From contig NW_006766909.1 of the NCBI RefSeq assembly GCF_000275845.1, forward strand, positions 196,249-260,248: 64,000 bases of DNA. The letters are read 5' to 3'. The stretch's first letter is position 1, and every line of letters begins with the position of its first letter. Both the position numbers and the translations under genes were made by a program. Shown piece after piece: positions 23,716-36,659 of the stretch. The DNA comes from Dichomitus squalens LYAD-421 SS1 (Eukaryota; Basidiomycota; Agaricomycetes; Polyporales; Polyporaceae). A model generated the notes under the pieces. That model was not told the DNA's origin, searched no databases, and saw only the letters and a program-made list of their open reading frames with translations.

Positions 23716-24482
23716 CTATTTGGGAAGCATACCCCGGTCGTGCTTCTCGGCAGCAGCTGTAAGAGCAACGCACGCCTGTTGGTTCGATTTCATCAAGTCA
23801 TCGGTCCTACGGATCACATCCCTTCCGGACGTGGCATGCCTAACTTCGAGGTCAAAAAGTCTGCTAGAATACGATACGATGCTGCGCAGGAAATCTGCGC
23901 AGTGAACTCGAGAGGTCAAGAGAAGCTACCTTTGGGCGCGGAGCGTTTGTAGGTCGGCAGTGGCGTAACGCAGGAGTTCGTAGCGATCGGCACGAGTTTC
24001 AAGTCTTGCGCCTTCAAACTTGTTCGCGAGACATCTAACGGTGACTTGTAAATATATCATGGGCCGCGCAGTCGAAATCCGCCCGTACACATACATGCCT
24101 GGTGAAGCTTGTTTAAGACGCCCACGATGGCGATGGCTTCTGAACCAGGGTTGCCGACACCGGTGTGGTTGTCCATGAGTGTCTCGTCACCTTTCTTGAT
24201 GTCCTTGAGAAGGACGCGTGCCCTACGTGTGACGGATGTACGAAATTCCTGTTCCTTCTTGACGTGACGGTGTTCGGAGAGCGAACCCCGACGAGAGCTG
24301 AGCAGGAGACGTAAATCTGGCTGCAGTGTGCACGAGAACGCTGGATGGCCGCAGAAGGTGCTGGAAGAAACCAAGAGTACGTCCTTCTCCCTCCCCAGAT
24401 CCAAAGAGAGCGTTCCCAGTTGCCGTGAGACACCGACCCCCTCGTGAGGCGCACGGACAGCAGCAGCCTCCGACTTGACCAT
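23716..24482 (-). CDS. possible helical protein, unrecognised, partial model
   Basis: Three minus-strand stretches read like consecutive exons of a helical protein. The first (24482-24110) ends in EAIAIVGVLNKLHQA. The second (about 24040-23950) includes LANKFEGARLETRADRYELL. The third (23900-23716) includes RLFDLEVRHATSGRDVIRR. Each pair is separated by a plausible GT...AG gap. Charge and leucine spacing suggest long amphipathic helices. I do not know the family, the 5' end is not resolved, and frames at 25006-24635 and 25260-25078 may or may not belong. It could also be chance open frame. Confidence 0.3.
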
Positions 24483-24489
24483 CTTGACC

Positions 24490-25864
24490 GCAGCCTTAGG
24501 AGGGGACCGCAGTGTCAGGAGTCGAGCGCCAAGTCAACGACCTTCTGTTCCTGCTCAACCTGCGTCATAGGGGATGCAGCGACAGCGGTCGAAGTAGAGC
24601 CCAGAGCCAACTGATGTCATTGAGATGAGGGGAATCAGACAACACGATATACCTCCACCACGCCGTCTGTCTTCTCCACTATTGTGCTTCCGTTCGATTG
24701 AGGAGCGGTCACGCACTTCACCACAGGCGGACAGGTTGGAGGACGGTGCATTGGCGTCTCCAGAAGGATTGTTACGAGTGTATGCTTGGTACTGATGTGT
24801 TCACTAGCGGGCAGGGCGTTAACAGGAGAATACGAGACACGTTGTGCAACTGTTCTCCACAGCGGTTCGGCCACCTTCCGTCCAGTGGAGCGGAGATTTG
24901 TTGCCTGTGGCCCTGATGAGAACGTAGCGCACCGAGCAAGACTGCTCGTGATTACCTGTGCAAAAGAAGAGTGGACAATCTGCTCTGCGACCTCAGCTGT
25001 GGACAAACTGGAGCCCCATCGAGCTGCGTACCAATGACTGTGCGACCCTTCTTTGACAGTTTTGTCATTCCAAGCGCCTACAAAGTCGTATTCAAGGTCA
25101 TCTGCGTCCTTGAACCCGGGGGCAGCAGAGGAAACCTAGAGGATGTCGCCCAAGCGTTGAGGCCGGATATTGAAGAGCTGTTCCGCCACTTCCACAAGAG
25201 GACAGCAGATGGAAAACCGCGCCTTCCCAGGAATTCGTTGCTCTCGTAAGCAAAGCTCAAGGTCTAAAGACGGTTCCTGGGCAGAGGTTGGACGCTGCAG
25301 TTAGTGGTCGCGGAATGTGGCGAAATACGAGCGCTTGAACGACTGACTCACAACTGTAGCGAGAGGGCACTAGTCCATCCGAGAATATTAATTCGACATG
25401 GGCTATAGACTCTGGCTGGCTTGTGTCGCTCTTGGGAGTAAACTATGGGCAACCCTCGAAGTTCTTGTAGTGAGGCATACTAACCTCCCGGACACTCCTT
25501 GCCATTGATTCAATATTGTCATATGCTGTAGTCGAAGCTGAACGTAGAAGCTTAGAGCCCGGAAGACTGCATACGCACGACCCGAGCAGCCTGACCCCCG
25601 AACGCAGCATCCCCGACAACCCCTGTCTGCTGCATGCGTACCCCCGGTACTCACCTCCAACGGACATACGTCTCCAGGTCCATCATAGCGTTCCGTGAAG
25701 AGGGACGAAGCAGAGAAGTCTTACATTAAGTGATCTATATCTAGACCCCAGATTAGATGTGTGGGAACCCCGCCAAGCTCTCGAAGGCCACCTGGACAAC
25801 GCTGCAAGCGGGGAAAGAGACGGAGAGCAGGTCGTATGGGAAGCATCGTAGCGGTGATTGGCCA
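24490..25864. other. unresolved stretch with overlapping open frames
   Basis: Frames of 60-120 codons are open on both strands (minus 25006-24635; plus 24971-25249) without motifs. Upstream exons of the helical gene may lie here. Confidence 0.3.
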
Positions 25865-27115
25865 TTACGGCTGTTTCTCCACGGGCAACGACTCGGGGGC
25901 GGCGAGAGCCTCCCGTTGCTTCGCGAGCCTATCCAACAGAACGTTTGTGCATGTCGTCAGCGCGGCAACCTCCTCCGACTTGGGGTCCGCGCAGGCCGCC
26001 CAGCGTATCTTTTTGTCCGAGTCGACGAGGTAGACGTATCCGACGTGCTTGTTTGCAATCCCCAACGGCTCGCGGAGGTACCTGTGTTAGGATAACAGAA
26101 GTCGGCTACAGGACGACGGGGCATGTAATGAAGAAAGCACGCACTCCATGTTCTGGTTTGAGATCATGTAGGTGGGCCACAGCTGCTCGGGAACCTGTTT
26201 CTTGATGCCGGACGTGAAGAGGGAGACGAGCCAGGACTTCATGAGGTTGTCTTGCAGGTTGATTTGCACGAGCTGGAAGTCTGGGTTCGAGCCGAACGCC
26301 TTTTGGGTGGGTTCCACGAAGTGTGCGGTTTGGATCTGGCGATTGACTCAGCATCTCGCACTTGGCCAAAGGGTAGAGGAGAGTTGGGGGTACCTCGGAT
26401 ATACGCGTGGTGAGGAGGGTCAAAACTGAGACCTTGCCGTCGAGGATATTCGTCGTATGGGCCTTCTCCTCGCCGGCTAGTGTGGCGCCATGAATATCCG
26501 GGAAGTATAGGGCTTTCTGTCAGGATCAACTCAGCAATCCGCGCACATAGGACAGGGGGTTAGTTTCCGAGGGCATAGGCAGCCTATCCGTGCCAACATG
26601 GACTCACGTCTTCCCGGATCATGACCTTCGGCGCGATCCACGTCTTGCCTCCGTGTTTCCGCGTCGCGTTCAGGTCGGCGAAGTATCCTCGCGTCGCTTC
26701 CCGCGCTCTACAGCGCGATGTCAGCCAGCCATGAAGGATGTCTGAGTGTTCGAAAATTGAATACGGGTACGCACAAGTGTGTCCGCTCCTCCATCCGCTT
26801 GTCCTGGTCCATGAACTTCTCCTTCGCGTCCGACCACGTCCTCACCCGTGCCTTCGGTTTCTCCCTCACTCCCAGCGGCCTCTGCAATAGCGGCAGCTCG
26901 TCCTGCGCAACAGCTTGCGTCGCGTCCACAGACGATACGGCCTCCTTCTCCTTCCCTTTCTCGGACGCGGGAACGGCCTCGGCCTGAGGGGCAGGAGGCT
27001 CGCTTGACTGTCGTGATGGTGTACTAGAGACGTAGCGAACCCGAAAAAAGACAGAACGCTGGCTTGGCCTCAGGCCGGCTTGGATGCCGGAACGTAGAGA
27101 AGGTAAGGACCGCAT
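25865..27115 (-). CDS. ATP10: mitochondrial F-ATPase assembly factor ATP10
   Basis: ATP10 is a mitochondrial inner-membrane protein needed to assemble subunit 6 into the Fo sector of ATP synthase. The model has 323 residues in five exons: 27115-26775, 26707-26608, 26516-26394, 26335-26145 and 26081-25865. The N-terminus is a basic, Ser/Arg-rich presequence followed by an Ala/Pro/Glu linker. The family core begins near residue 100 with the RTWSDAKEKFMDQDKR segment. It continues with GKTWIAPKVMIREDKALYF and the thioredoxin-fold-like segments DGKVSVLTLL and FQLVQINLQDNLMKSWLV. It ends with GYVYLVDSDKKIRWAACADP. The ATG at 27115 was chosen over an upstream frame extension because it opens a clean presequence. 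It is a single-copy core gene and a firm anchor in this region. Confidence 0.93.
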
Positions 27116-30100
27116 GGTGATCGAAAGCAGGCCGATCGTACTGCGTGACAGAGAGAGACCTATAGGATAAGACGAACTTCCCCTGAGGTCCCAGGAACGA
27201 GAGCGCACGAACAACGAGGTCGAACAAACTTGGAGGTACTGGTAAGTCGTAACTTGGGTGTTGCTGCAAAAGCGCAAAACGCCAGGCTGGTGACATGCCG
27301 AAGATTGGGGTCACGTGCCGTCAAAACGCGTCGCGGTCGACTCGCAGCTGGTTCGTGTCCATCGTTTGGCTTTGATCCCTCCATTACCTCGCATTCCTAC
27401 CAACACTTGGACTCAATGCAGATCACCGCGTTCCAATTATTCTGAATCGTGCTCGACGTTCGCAGTCGCTCATTTGTGAGCTCTGACGCATAGGAGGTGC
27501 TCTCGGAGGTGCGTGCGCTGAAGCCCGAAGGCAACGTCTTTCGAACTCACGATGATCGACAGTTTGGTGTCATAGACACCCAGGTGATCAGTGGAGAAAG
27601 CGCAATAACTACAGAGAAATGAACCTCCACCTTCCATATTGGAGCCTAAGTACTCGACCTCGTAAGCCTCGGACGTCTGAGGACCGCTACAGCTTCCTCC
27701 ACGAACATGAAGTGTCACCCCACCTGCAGCTTCTCTGATGTCACCAACAAGGATTTCCCCCAACATTTGCCTTGTATGGATTAGCAGCATATATGGTGTA
27801 TGCGGCGTACCGTCTGTGCGTGCTGCAAACATCACGCAAGGTGGCGGCGTGCACGGGGCGGCGCACATCTCGCGCGGCACACATGGTATGCAATTTTTTC
27901 TCTGTTTTGACCCTACCGCGACATGCTCACTCGCTGGCTCGTCACTATCTCGAATCGAGAGCATAGGTCCGACATGTGCAATGCTAGTAGCCCGTGGACT
28001 CATCTCGGAATCCGAAGAGTTCACCATCGTATTCATGACGAACTAGGCAACAGGCGCTTCCATCCGCGTTATCCCACGTGGGATGGGACAAGCTCGAGCC
28101 CTGGGTGCGGCGATCCGGATACCAGCCGGGTGTGCCTTCTCTTACGAGGCCTTATCCGGATCCCTAAATCGCAGCTCATCCAATGACCTGGCACAGAGCA
28201 GATTGTCTTCCCAAGCTCGGGCTTGTGACTTGGCCTGGTTTCTGTGGGGAAGAGCAAAGATATCCACTGATATCCACCATGGATTGCGATGACCTCGGAT
28301 TATCGGGACGCGGGCGATTCCCGGACATGAACTGCCAACTGTATGTACACCACGATTGCACCACCTCAGGACACCGCAGGCCGTCACTATCCCTTCACTG
28401 CTGCATACGAATCGCGGTGATCGAGTTATCGGGGCGAGCCTTTCGCACGCACCTACCGCAGGGCCGCTTCTGGAAAGCTGGAACATCGTTGAGTATAGGC
28501 TCACTGGGTGTGCATTGCAAGTATCTGGGGACTAAGCTTATCGTTCGTGTCTCACAGGCCCTTGGGCTCTCACCGCTATAGACGAGGGTTCAGACCCTCG
28601 GAACCTGAGCCTGTCCTGTATTGAGACGGCCTACGGCAAGATGGCCCGACTCCGAGTCCGTCTCCCCAAGACGTGATAGAGCTGCGATTCCGCGACAGCC
28701 GCTGTCCACCTAGCCTGTCAGTGGATTCAGGAACATTCCAACGAATGTTGACGCGCAGGGCGCTCAGTGGGTACTCTTGACAAGCTCTCGCAACTCATAC
28801 ACGCGCATCAGGGGCGCTCCCGGACATTAAGCCATCCACCCTTGTGCTTGCTTGTTTTGGCCCTGGATTGGGTTTGCGCAGTGCGAGATGGCGAAGAGCG
28901 TGAGGATCCCCTCACAGCGCGCACAGGAATGCCTAGCGATTATGAACAAAGCTCAGCAGGAAGGGTCCTCTGGTTGCTAATGTACCTGCGCGATATTACG
29001 TTCCTGAAATTTGGTGGCGACGTCGGTGAAGGTATAACGTCGATCAGAAGCTCGACTCAGTCGTCCACTATCAGAATGGAGCGTCGTTTACTCGGCATAT
29101 GTCATAGCAAACACTTCATAAGGCTCGGAGCAAGGTGTGCAGTCTTTCATGTCATTCCTTGGTGACGCTAAGCTAACGTTCCAACGACGTCATCAACCAC
29201 AGTCTATACGTTCCTCACATGTGGGAACCACGGGCACGGCGACGGCGCTGCGGCAGCGGTTGGCGGCGAAAGTGAGTGGCAATGTCTGCGCGGCTTGTCG
29301 TCGTCGCCGCCGTCGGGAGCATATTTACCGCTCCGAGCCACACATCCGAATCCGTGTCCGAGTTTCATCTTCAGATGTCAGGCGACCATCGGCGTCCTAT
29401 GGAACCAGACCAGAAGATAGAATATGCCCGGGAAGACATCTCAAGTCCAGGCGCTATGGAAGTACACTGGGGTCATCGGTCATACCCCACCCTCTCGAGG
29501 TTCGACACTGCTACACGATGCTCCGTCGAGGATAGCGGTGCCGGTGCCTTAGCTTGAATGCACCCCGAATTGTGAATCGAGGCTGGGAGTGCGTCGAGCC
29601 CCAAAATCACAGAGGCCGGGGATTCCGCTGCTTGGAAGGCGCGAAGAATGCTGTGCAATGAGCGCCCGAGCGGCCCGACGCGTGTGAAGGACGCCGATCA
29701 GATCTGGATCAGTCCGCTTAAGGAACGCCCGAGACTATTGTCCCCCGCCCCCGTTGTTCTCCCAGTACGCCTCTCTTACACATATACATGGAAACCAACA
29801 CTTATGTGTCTTGTGTGCTCGGTGTAGTCTAAAGTTCTCCGGCTGTGCCCAACTTTGTCGCTAAGCGATGGCCTTCAAGGGGGCATGAAGAGGCGTATCG
29901 ATCCCACGTTGCGACACGTCGTTCATTATGCAGCGCTCTGCGTTGTGCGGAAAGAACACCAAGAAGGGCAGGATCACCAGCCGGTATCTTCGAACTTCTG
30001 ACTTTAGGCCGCTTCACTTTTTCCCAGCTCAATCGGGCAGCGGTTCGCCTGCCTCCGTGCAAGCCCTAGTCGATCACTCCTTTGCCTCATGGCGGACACG

Positions 30101-30262
30101 CCCGAGCCAGCCCTTTGTCACGTTCTGCCAGACATTCATAAAGGCTCCCGACCCTCCGTCCTTTCCTCCCCGGGTCCTCCTCAACGCTCTGCGAGCTCTT
30201 TGCGAGCACACACGCTCTTCCGCCCTCCCTCACCCTCCCGCATCCTCCTTACGACGGCCAAC
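27116..30262. other. 3.1 kb spacer upstream of ATP10 and the kinase
   Basis: This is a divergent spacer. It holds one 188-codon minus-strand frame (28036-27470) and several 100-130-codon frames without motifs, start context or homology that I recognise. A perfect CGAGGG/CCCTCG hairpin lies at 28589-28606. Confidence 0.4.
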
Positions 30263-32724
30263 ATGGTCACTTCGCCCCAGTCTCCCGCTTCGCCCACGCC
30301 ACCGGCGCTCGGCACCTACATTGACAACGGCGCACTCCAGCTCGTCGAGATCCTTGGGTATGGTGGGTATGGTATCGTCTATCGTGCTGTCGACACTTTC
30401 TCGTCAAATCCGACATCGTACGCCGTCAAGTGCCTTCCACACTCCAACAAGCGCTCCGCTGTCCGCCAGCGCCAGCTTCACATGCGCGAGATCACCCTGC
30501 ACCAGCTCGCATCGGGCCATCCGAACGTTGTGACGCTCCACCGTGTCATCGAGGACTACCAGTACACCTTCATCGTCATGGACTACTGTTCCGACGGCGA
30601 CCTCTTTACGCAGATTCTGCACCAGCGGCGTTATCTGGGCAATAACGCCCTCATCAAGGAGGTCTTCCTTCAGCTGCTCGACGCGGTTGAGTACTGCCAC
30701 TCTCTCAATATTTATCACCGTGACTTGAAGCCCGAGAACATCCTCTGCTTCGAGGACGGCCTGCGCCTCGCGATCACCGACTTCGGGCTCGCGACTACGG
30801 AGCGCATGAGCAACGAGTTCCGCACTGGCAGTGTCTACCACATGAGTCCAGGTACGTCACTTCCAGTTCTCCTTTTCTTCGTCTCCCCCTTTGCTGACAA
30901 CCCTCTGTAGAATGCCAAGGCGGCTACTTCGCGCCCACGCGGAGCTACTCGCCACTATTTAACGACGTCTGGTCGCTGGGAATCATTCTCCTCAACCTCA
31001 TCACTGGCCGCAACCCGTGGAAGTCGGCGTCGGCGGACGACTGCACCTTCCAGGCGTATCTCAAGGACCCGCACCGTTTCCTCCCCACCGTCCTCCCCAT
31101 TTCGGAAGAGGTCAACCTCTTGCTCACGCGCGTGCTCGAGGTCGATTGGCGCAGACGTATCACGCTGCGCGAGATGCGTCTCGCGTTCAAGTCGATCGAC
31201 AACTTCTACTCGCATGATGTGATCTTCGAGGACTCCATGGCGCGGTGTCCCTGGGAGGCAGGGCTCAACGTTGATCCTGATAGCGACTCCTCCGCCGAGG
31301 CGGAGCCCGAGCCTCAAGAAGTTCCGGAGCAGCAGGAGCAACAGGAGGACTTCGCTTCCGCCTGGAGTGATGGGTCCGACTCCGAGATGGTCTTCGCCCG
31401 CGAGAACTCGCTCGTCCAGAAGGGCACCACCTCTTCCTGGTCTGCCTCCTTCGACGCTCAGCGCGGCGACGACTCGGCTGCCCCCTCTTCCTACTCACGC
31501 TCCATGTCCCCCAGCCCCAACGCCTCGCCCCTATATACTACAACGAAGCTCTTCGAGGCCCTCCAGACCCCCGGACAGAGCCCCGCCTCCACGTACTCTG
31601 TTCTGTCTTCCTCGCCCTCGATCCCGTCGCCGCCGGTGACTCCGCATGCGGGAAGCAACTGGGGGGAGAGCCGTGCGATGCGCCCGAAGCTCGTCCTCAC
31701 TGTCGACACTGACACGCACCGTCCCGAGTACTATGACAACAGCGTCACGATGCTGTCTGCGACCGCATCGTCGATGCATACCGCGCTCGACACCGCGCTC
31801 GAGTCGAACTGGGACGGCTACGTGTACTCTCCGCTGGTGACTAGCGCGGTCGAGACCGCGAAGCCGTCTCCCTACGGTGACACGCGCGAAGACTTCGGGA
31901 TGATCATCACGCCTGCGACCGCCACCGAGGATCACGACATGGACGAGGACGAGTACCCGGAGATCGACACGTACGACTCGCACCCCGGCGCCCCGCGCTC
32001 TGAGTCCCCTGTTCTCGGGCTCGACTTGGGCGCGAACCGCGAGCACAACGTCGTCGACGACGCGCAGTCCGAGTACAGCTGGAAGCAGATCCGCTCCTGG
32101 CTGAACCCCTACCCCCATGCCGCCACAACCACAGCTGCGAACACCACCGCTTCCAACACCCCCGAGTTCTCTTTTTTTACAGTACAAGCGACGCCCGCAC
32201 CCTCGCGGCAGCCGTCGCCGCGCGAGCCCGTCACCTGGCCGGCCTTCTCCTTCGGCGTCTCTACCGCGCCGTCTTCCCCGCAGTCGATGCCCGAGAAGCT
32301 CCCGCCGTCGCGTCCCTCTTCCCCCGCGCGCCGCAGCACGGAGCGCAAGGCGCGCACGTCATCCTTCCTTCGTCCCATCCGCCTCGCATTCCCTCGCCGT
32401 TCCACTTCGCCTCTTGGGCGCCGCTCGCGCTCGCCTGGCCGCGGCAAGACGCGGCAGACGGAGTCTGCCCCCGAAGCACTCGCGAACTGGGTGGTGACCG
32501 CGTCGACAAGCGGGTCGCTCGGGCCTCAGGCCTACTTCTGCCTACCGCCGACTGCCGCCGTGCAGCCAACGCACGTCCGCGTGAGCTCTGCGGAGAAGGA
32601 GAGCGTGCATCCGACGCACTCGACGTTGACGGAGGACGCGCGTCCGCGGCGCAAGCGGCTCCGGTCTGCGCGCGACTGGTTCTCGCCAGGAAAGCTGTTC
32701 GCTGCTGTGCTGCCCTCGTCGTGA
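30263..32724 (+). CDS. serine/threonine protein kinase, Ran1/Ksp1 type
   Basis: An 800-residue protein in two exons (30263-30851, 30911-32724). The kinase domain fills about residues 20-315. It has the glycine loop GYGGYGIVY, the catalytic Lys in YAVKCL, HRDLKPEN in the catalytic loop, DFGLATTE as the metal-binding loop, and the MSPECQGG activation-segment end typical of the Ran1/Pat1-Ksp1-Vhs1 group. The remaining 480 residues are disordered, rich in Ser, Pro and acidic patches, with many SP sites and Arg-rich stretches near the end. This layout fits kinases acting in nutrient signalling and entry to meiosis. The start at 30263 (AACATGG context) was chosen over an in-frame ATG at 30089 because it begins just before the domain. 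Confidence 0.93.
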
Positions 32725-33274
32725 CTCTCTTCTGTGTCGCACTCGTGGTCGTAAGGTTGCTGCATTTGTAACGGTAACTTATTCCGCATTGTCTGTATTG
32801 GTCTTGCATTTTTCTTACTTCTGCATTGCTTTGGCATACACACTCATCTCGCATACACATCATCATCACATCCTGCATTCTCTAATCTTGCATCTGCACT
32901 GTTACGACCTTTACGATCGCAATTCACACATACCACCGCATTGTTCTTTTCTCTCTCGCAAATTTTGCTGGCATCCGGTGTCACGTGTAGTCTCGTTCTT
33001 GTTTCCTTCGTCGTGTACCAAAAGTTGTACAGTTGTTTTCATATCTTTATCTCGGTAGAACCGTGTACGTTCTAGCTCACATAGTGCCTTGCGATCGGAC
33101 TGGATCTGTCTCGCAGCCGTACTTTGTTGTATTACTCTTGTCGTCCCCAGCGGAGACCTCACCTCTACCTATGCCCCTTGTATGCCCCTATGCCACACTA
33201 TGCACACTCGCAATCCCACTCGTTGATATCATTTGCTGATTTGTGTGTGTACCCGACTCCACGCGCCGAAACGA
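32725..33274. other. convergent 3' spacer
   Basis: This T-rich spacer lies between the kinase and F-box 3' ends and contains probable poly(A)-signal regions for both. No gene was found. Confidence 0.6.
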
Positions 33275-35281
33275 TCAATCGTAGGGGATGAAGTAGCTCT
33301 CGATGCCGAGTATCTCAGGGTCGAGGTCATCCGATCCATCCTGCTGTTGCGCGAACTCCCAACGATTGAGGTCAGCGCTCCAGCGTGTCCTCAGGACTTG
33401 TAGAGATCTGTAACATACCATAATTGTGAACCCAGATGTATCAGCAGCAACAACGGCGGGATATTGATCCCAGTCCTTTGCACCGGACACCCGCAGTCCA
33501 CGATACACGGTGTAGGGCATACACGCCGTGCACAGTAGAGTTCGGATGGTCTCGTCTGCTGTGTTCAGGGCTGTCGAGTCCAGCACGCGAGAAGTGACCT
33601 TGTCTGAGGGTTTGTATGCGCCGGGACCAGGTCTCGCGAGGGGGTTCAGATCATAGATAAGCACCTCAGCCTCCGCCGTCGCCCGCGAGCCCTCCTCGAA
33701 CTTCAAGAGAACGCACCGTGAACCGAAGGGAGATGCTATAACGCGGACGGGCAAGAATTTCGGTGCTGAGATGTTCAAGAGGAGCGCGCCACCGGGTGCC
33801 CAGTCTGCCCACTGGACGACCTGAGCTAGTCCCTGTGCTTTATTTGGTTCATAGTGGCGTGCAAGGAGATTGCGAAACGTAGAGAGGGCAAATAGTGAGG
33901 GCCGGGTGCGATCCTCGGACCACTCTTCATCCATCTCCAGGTCGACGGCGATGGTCGCGAGCCCAGGGTCGGGCCAGAAGGGAACGGAGGCCCGAGGGGC
34001 GGAGGGGATGCAGGACTCATGAACCTTGGCTTCTGCTGTACGCCGTGGAAGCATCATTGCAAGGACCGGCTGCAGTGTCGGGTGTAAGCTCTTGCCACTA
34101 GCACTGTGTGGTTCACTTGGAGAAGGATTGGATGGCTGGGATATGCGGTATACGAGGAGCTCGCGTACGTCCCAGGAATGGGCGGAGACAACGATTTGAG
34201 AGTGGTCAATGAAGGCGAACGAGACATCTTCACTGAAGTCGTGATGCTGAAGCGTACACGTGCAGGAAAGTCATGAACATGATACGCATTGCGCGCAGCG
34301 AGCTGATTAGCACTTACCCATACTCGACCGCCTGTCTTCCAATTCCAAACTTCGATCTCAGTAGCGACAGAATCGCGTTGACAAACGTGTATCCATGCCA
34401 GGTAGTCGCCGCATATCTGTGTCCCCCACATTCCCTTGGATGTTGGGAACTCTAGCGGGTAAGGAGTGCTTGTATGCAGGAAAGGCGCTGCGGCATCCGG
34501 ATGTGATGATTCCGGATAATTCAGTTTACGGAGATGAATTTTTAGGTCCCTGAACGCGGATAGAACCGCCATAGAATTAAGCTCCGCAGGATGAGCCCAT
34601 ACAAGGAGCAAGCCACTCACTCGCTCGCCTCTGTTGCATACTGGGTTGCAACCAGTAAATCTTGCTGAACGTCCACAGCGACGGTATAGGTTGTCTTTGC
34701 CTGGAAAGCGGGCAACCACCGCCCATTCCCGTGGCCTGGCGTGAAGCTCGGGGGACAATAGATCATCGTCTCGCCCTCTCCAGGCTCATGTAATGCATAC
34801 GTGTGCGAGCTGCCCCGGCACAAGATATAGTGCGAATCAAAGCTATCACCGGCCTCAATGCAGAAGGCGCGGCGACAGGTGAACTCGCCTCGACGGGCCC
34901 GAGTAGCGTACGCCCGGAGCTTCGCAAGCCGTTCGGCGATGCACATAGTCGACGGAGGCCCGTCTATCATCCCGTTCTGTGCGAGTTCAATATTGTATTG
35001 CAGGCAGAGGTCCGTGCCGACGAGTCGCGCAAATGTGTGGCAGACCTAACATCATCGTCAGAAGGGTTAGCTCGGTCTGAGAGAGGCATCCTGGGACAAG
35101 GGGGGAAGGGGAAGCCAACCTGCTTGCAGATCAGGGTTTCGCGAGCATCTAGGCATTTAAAGATGAGTAGCAAGACGTCTTCTGGCAGCTGATCAATGGT
35201 ATTCCGTTTCTGACTCTGGTCGCTCCTGTCGTTTTCTGTCCCCCACTCATCACTGCGACTCGTTAAGCCAGCCATTCTCAT
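33275..35281 (-). CDS. F-box protein
   Basis: A 596-residue protein in four exons: 35281-35120, 35045-34621, 34549-34318 and 34246-33275. The F-box lies near residues 28-60 (IDQLPEDVLLLIFKCLDARE) and would dock Skp1 in an SCF ubiquitin ligase. The long C-terminal part has repeating strand-rich segments, such as YLAWIHVCQRDSVATEIEVW and FAFIDHSQIVVSAHSW. These look like a beta-propeller-type substrate-binding region, as in many basidiomycete F-box proteins. A second ATG two codons on (35275) is equally possible as the start. A GA dinucleotide run lies in the leader. The target protein is unknown. Confidence 0.85.
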
Positions 35282-35307
35282 GCTCGGCGAAAGTTGACGT
35301 TATCGGT

Positions 35308-35325
35308 GAGAGAGAGAGAGAGAGA
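35308..35325. repeat. GA dinucleotide run
   Basis: (GA)9 in the 5' leader of the F-box gene. Confidence 0.8.
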
Positions 35326-35590
35326 CGGACGAGGATGCAAACGCCACTGCCTTTATATAAGGATCGTTCACAGGCTCTGTGCCACAGGCTAGGGCTGACG
35401 GCTTCTCTACTTCGCTCGGTTTAATTCTAGACCGCTGAGAAAACATCGCCCCTTTTCGAGACTTGCATGAACCTAGCATCCAAATTTCTGTCATAGTACG
35501 CCTTACCACGATTGCTGTGCGAATACAGGTACAGATAGAGGCACTTGTGGGAACGTGAATGAAACACAGGGGCGCGAGCCTATACAGACA

Positions 35591-36458
35591 TCATCTTGCG
35601 GTTGTCTGTTGCCCACCCGTCTTCTCTTGCAGTCGGTCTATGAGCTTCGCATCGGGCGCGACCTGCGCGGGAACCTCCAGCTTCTGCGTTCCCTCCTTGC
35701 GCTGGGACCGGCTGTCGCCACGGAAGCCAAGGTAATACAGGCGTATAGAGTCGCCGCCAACAGAGTCGCTCTATGAAGCGACGTCGTAAGTCAACTGCGG
35801 GAATCAAGGAATATGGCTCGCGTACGAAGAAGATAGACAGGGAGTGGACATTCGCGAAGGACGCCGTGCGCAAGGGGTACTCGGTCACTCCAACTTCTCC
35901 CTCAGATAGGCTGATGTTGAGCTGGGGGGTGATGTCCTCTGCTTCAGAGAAGTCGACGATGTTTGAATGGTTCGCGTATATCCGCATTCGTCGGGGTGTC
36001 AGTTCACCTCGGCCTGGATCACCGAACACGGTCAGCGGAAGACCTACGAGGCCAATCCAGTTGTACACGCACCTAGCTTGAGCAGAACGGAACGCAGACG
36101 GACGTTCTGCGTGAACGGAACATGGATAATGATCTGCATGGTCGAGACGCGTGCTTAGATCCACATTCACGCTGGTCCAAGGGTTGTGTACGGCTGGAGC
36201 ATGCTCACACACCTGATCGTCCACGCCCGACTCGGCAAACTTGGAAGTGTCCTCCCTCTCATCCCATGGCTTGATCAGGGCCCGGGCGTCCTCTGGAACG
36301 GTCAGGTTCAAGCCGTGCACGCTTGACTTGAGATGTTTGCTCTGAGATCAGCAGCACGCACATGTGCAGGCTCACTTCTGTTTGTCAATCGATCCGTACA
36401 AGTTCCCCAGGTCTAGGGATCCCAGTTGTTCTGACACAGAGTCGGCGTCGTGAGACAT
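35591..36458 (-). CDS. PITH-domain protein
   Basis: A 206-residue PITH-domain protein, the module that in thioredoxin-like 1 binds the 26S proteasome; stand-alone versions are common in fungi. The five exons are 36458-36376, 36321-36213, 36133-36073, 36013-35826 and 35770-35591. The domain covers nearly the whole chain, including LTVPEDARALIKPWDERED, FAESGVDDQ, a HVPFTQNVRLRSVLLKLG strand, RGELTPRRMRIYANH and DFSEAEDITPQLNISLSEGE. The tail reads KLIDRLQEKTGGQQTTAR. Every exon junction keeps the frame. It is transcribed divergently from the S5 gene. Confidence 0.95.
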
Positions 36459-36659
36459 GGAGCAGCGAGGTATTCGACGATGGTGGTATCAGTCGAGGCT
36501 TGCGTGAGCCCATCTCGCCGCCACCGCTTGCGCGGCCCGCTGCTTTCCGCTTATGGGACGGGCGCGAAGGTTTCTTGTGGGGCGCCTGCGCGACAGCACG
36601 GCGTCGAGCGCGACGTTCACCACCTTCTCTCCAACGCCGCCCCTTCCTCGTCGTCCACG
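36459..36659. promoter_or_regulatory. divergent promoter shared by the PITH and mitochondrial S5 genes
   Basis: Only 201 bases separate the two ATG codons, which face apart, so both promoters must lie here or overlap the genes. Confidence 0.6.

Noticed and set aside
27470..28036. 188-codon minus-strand open frame upstream of ATP10
   Set aside because: It has no domain, no low-complexity pattern typical of real genes and no start context. The opposite strand is also open for 100 codons.
28560..28620. tRNA-like GGGTTCAGACCC hairpin
   Set aside because: The arm resembles a T arm, but the flanking bases do not pair as an acceptor stem and no anticodon or D arm fits.
32117..32497. Pro/Arg-rich plus-strand frame inside the kinase tail
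   Set aside because: It is an out-of-frame reading of the Ser/Pro-rich kinase C-terminus.
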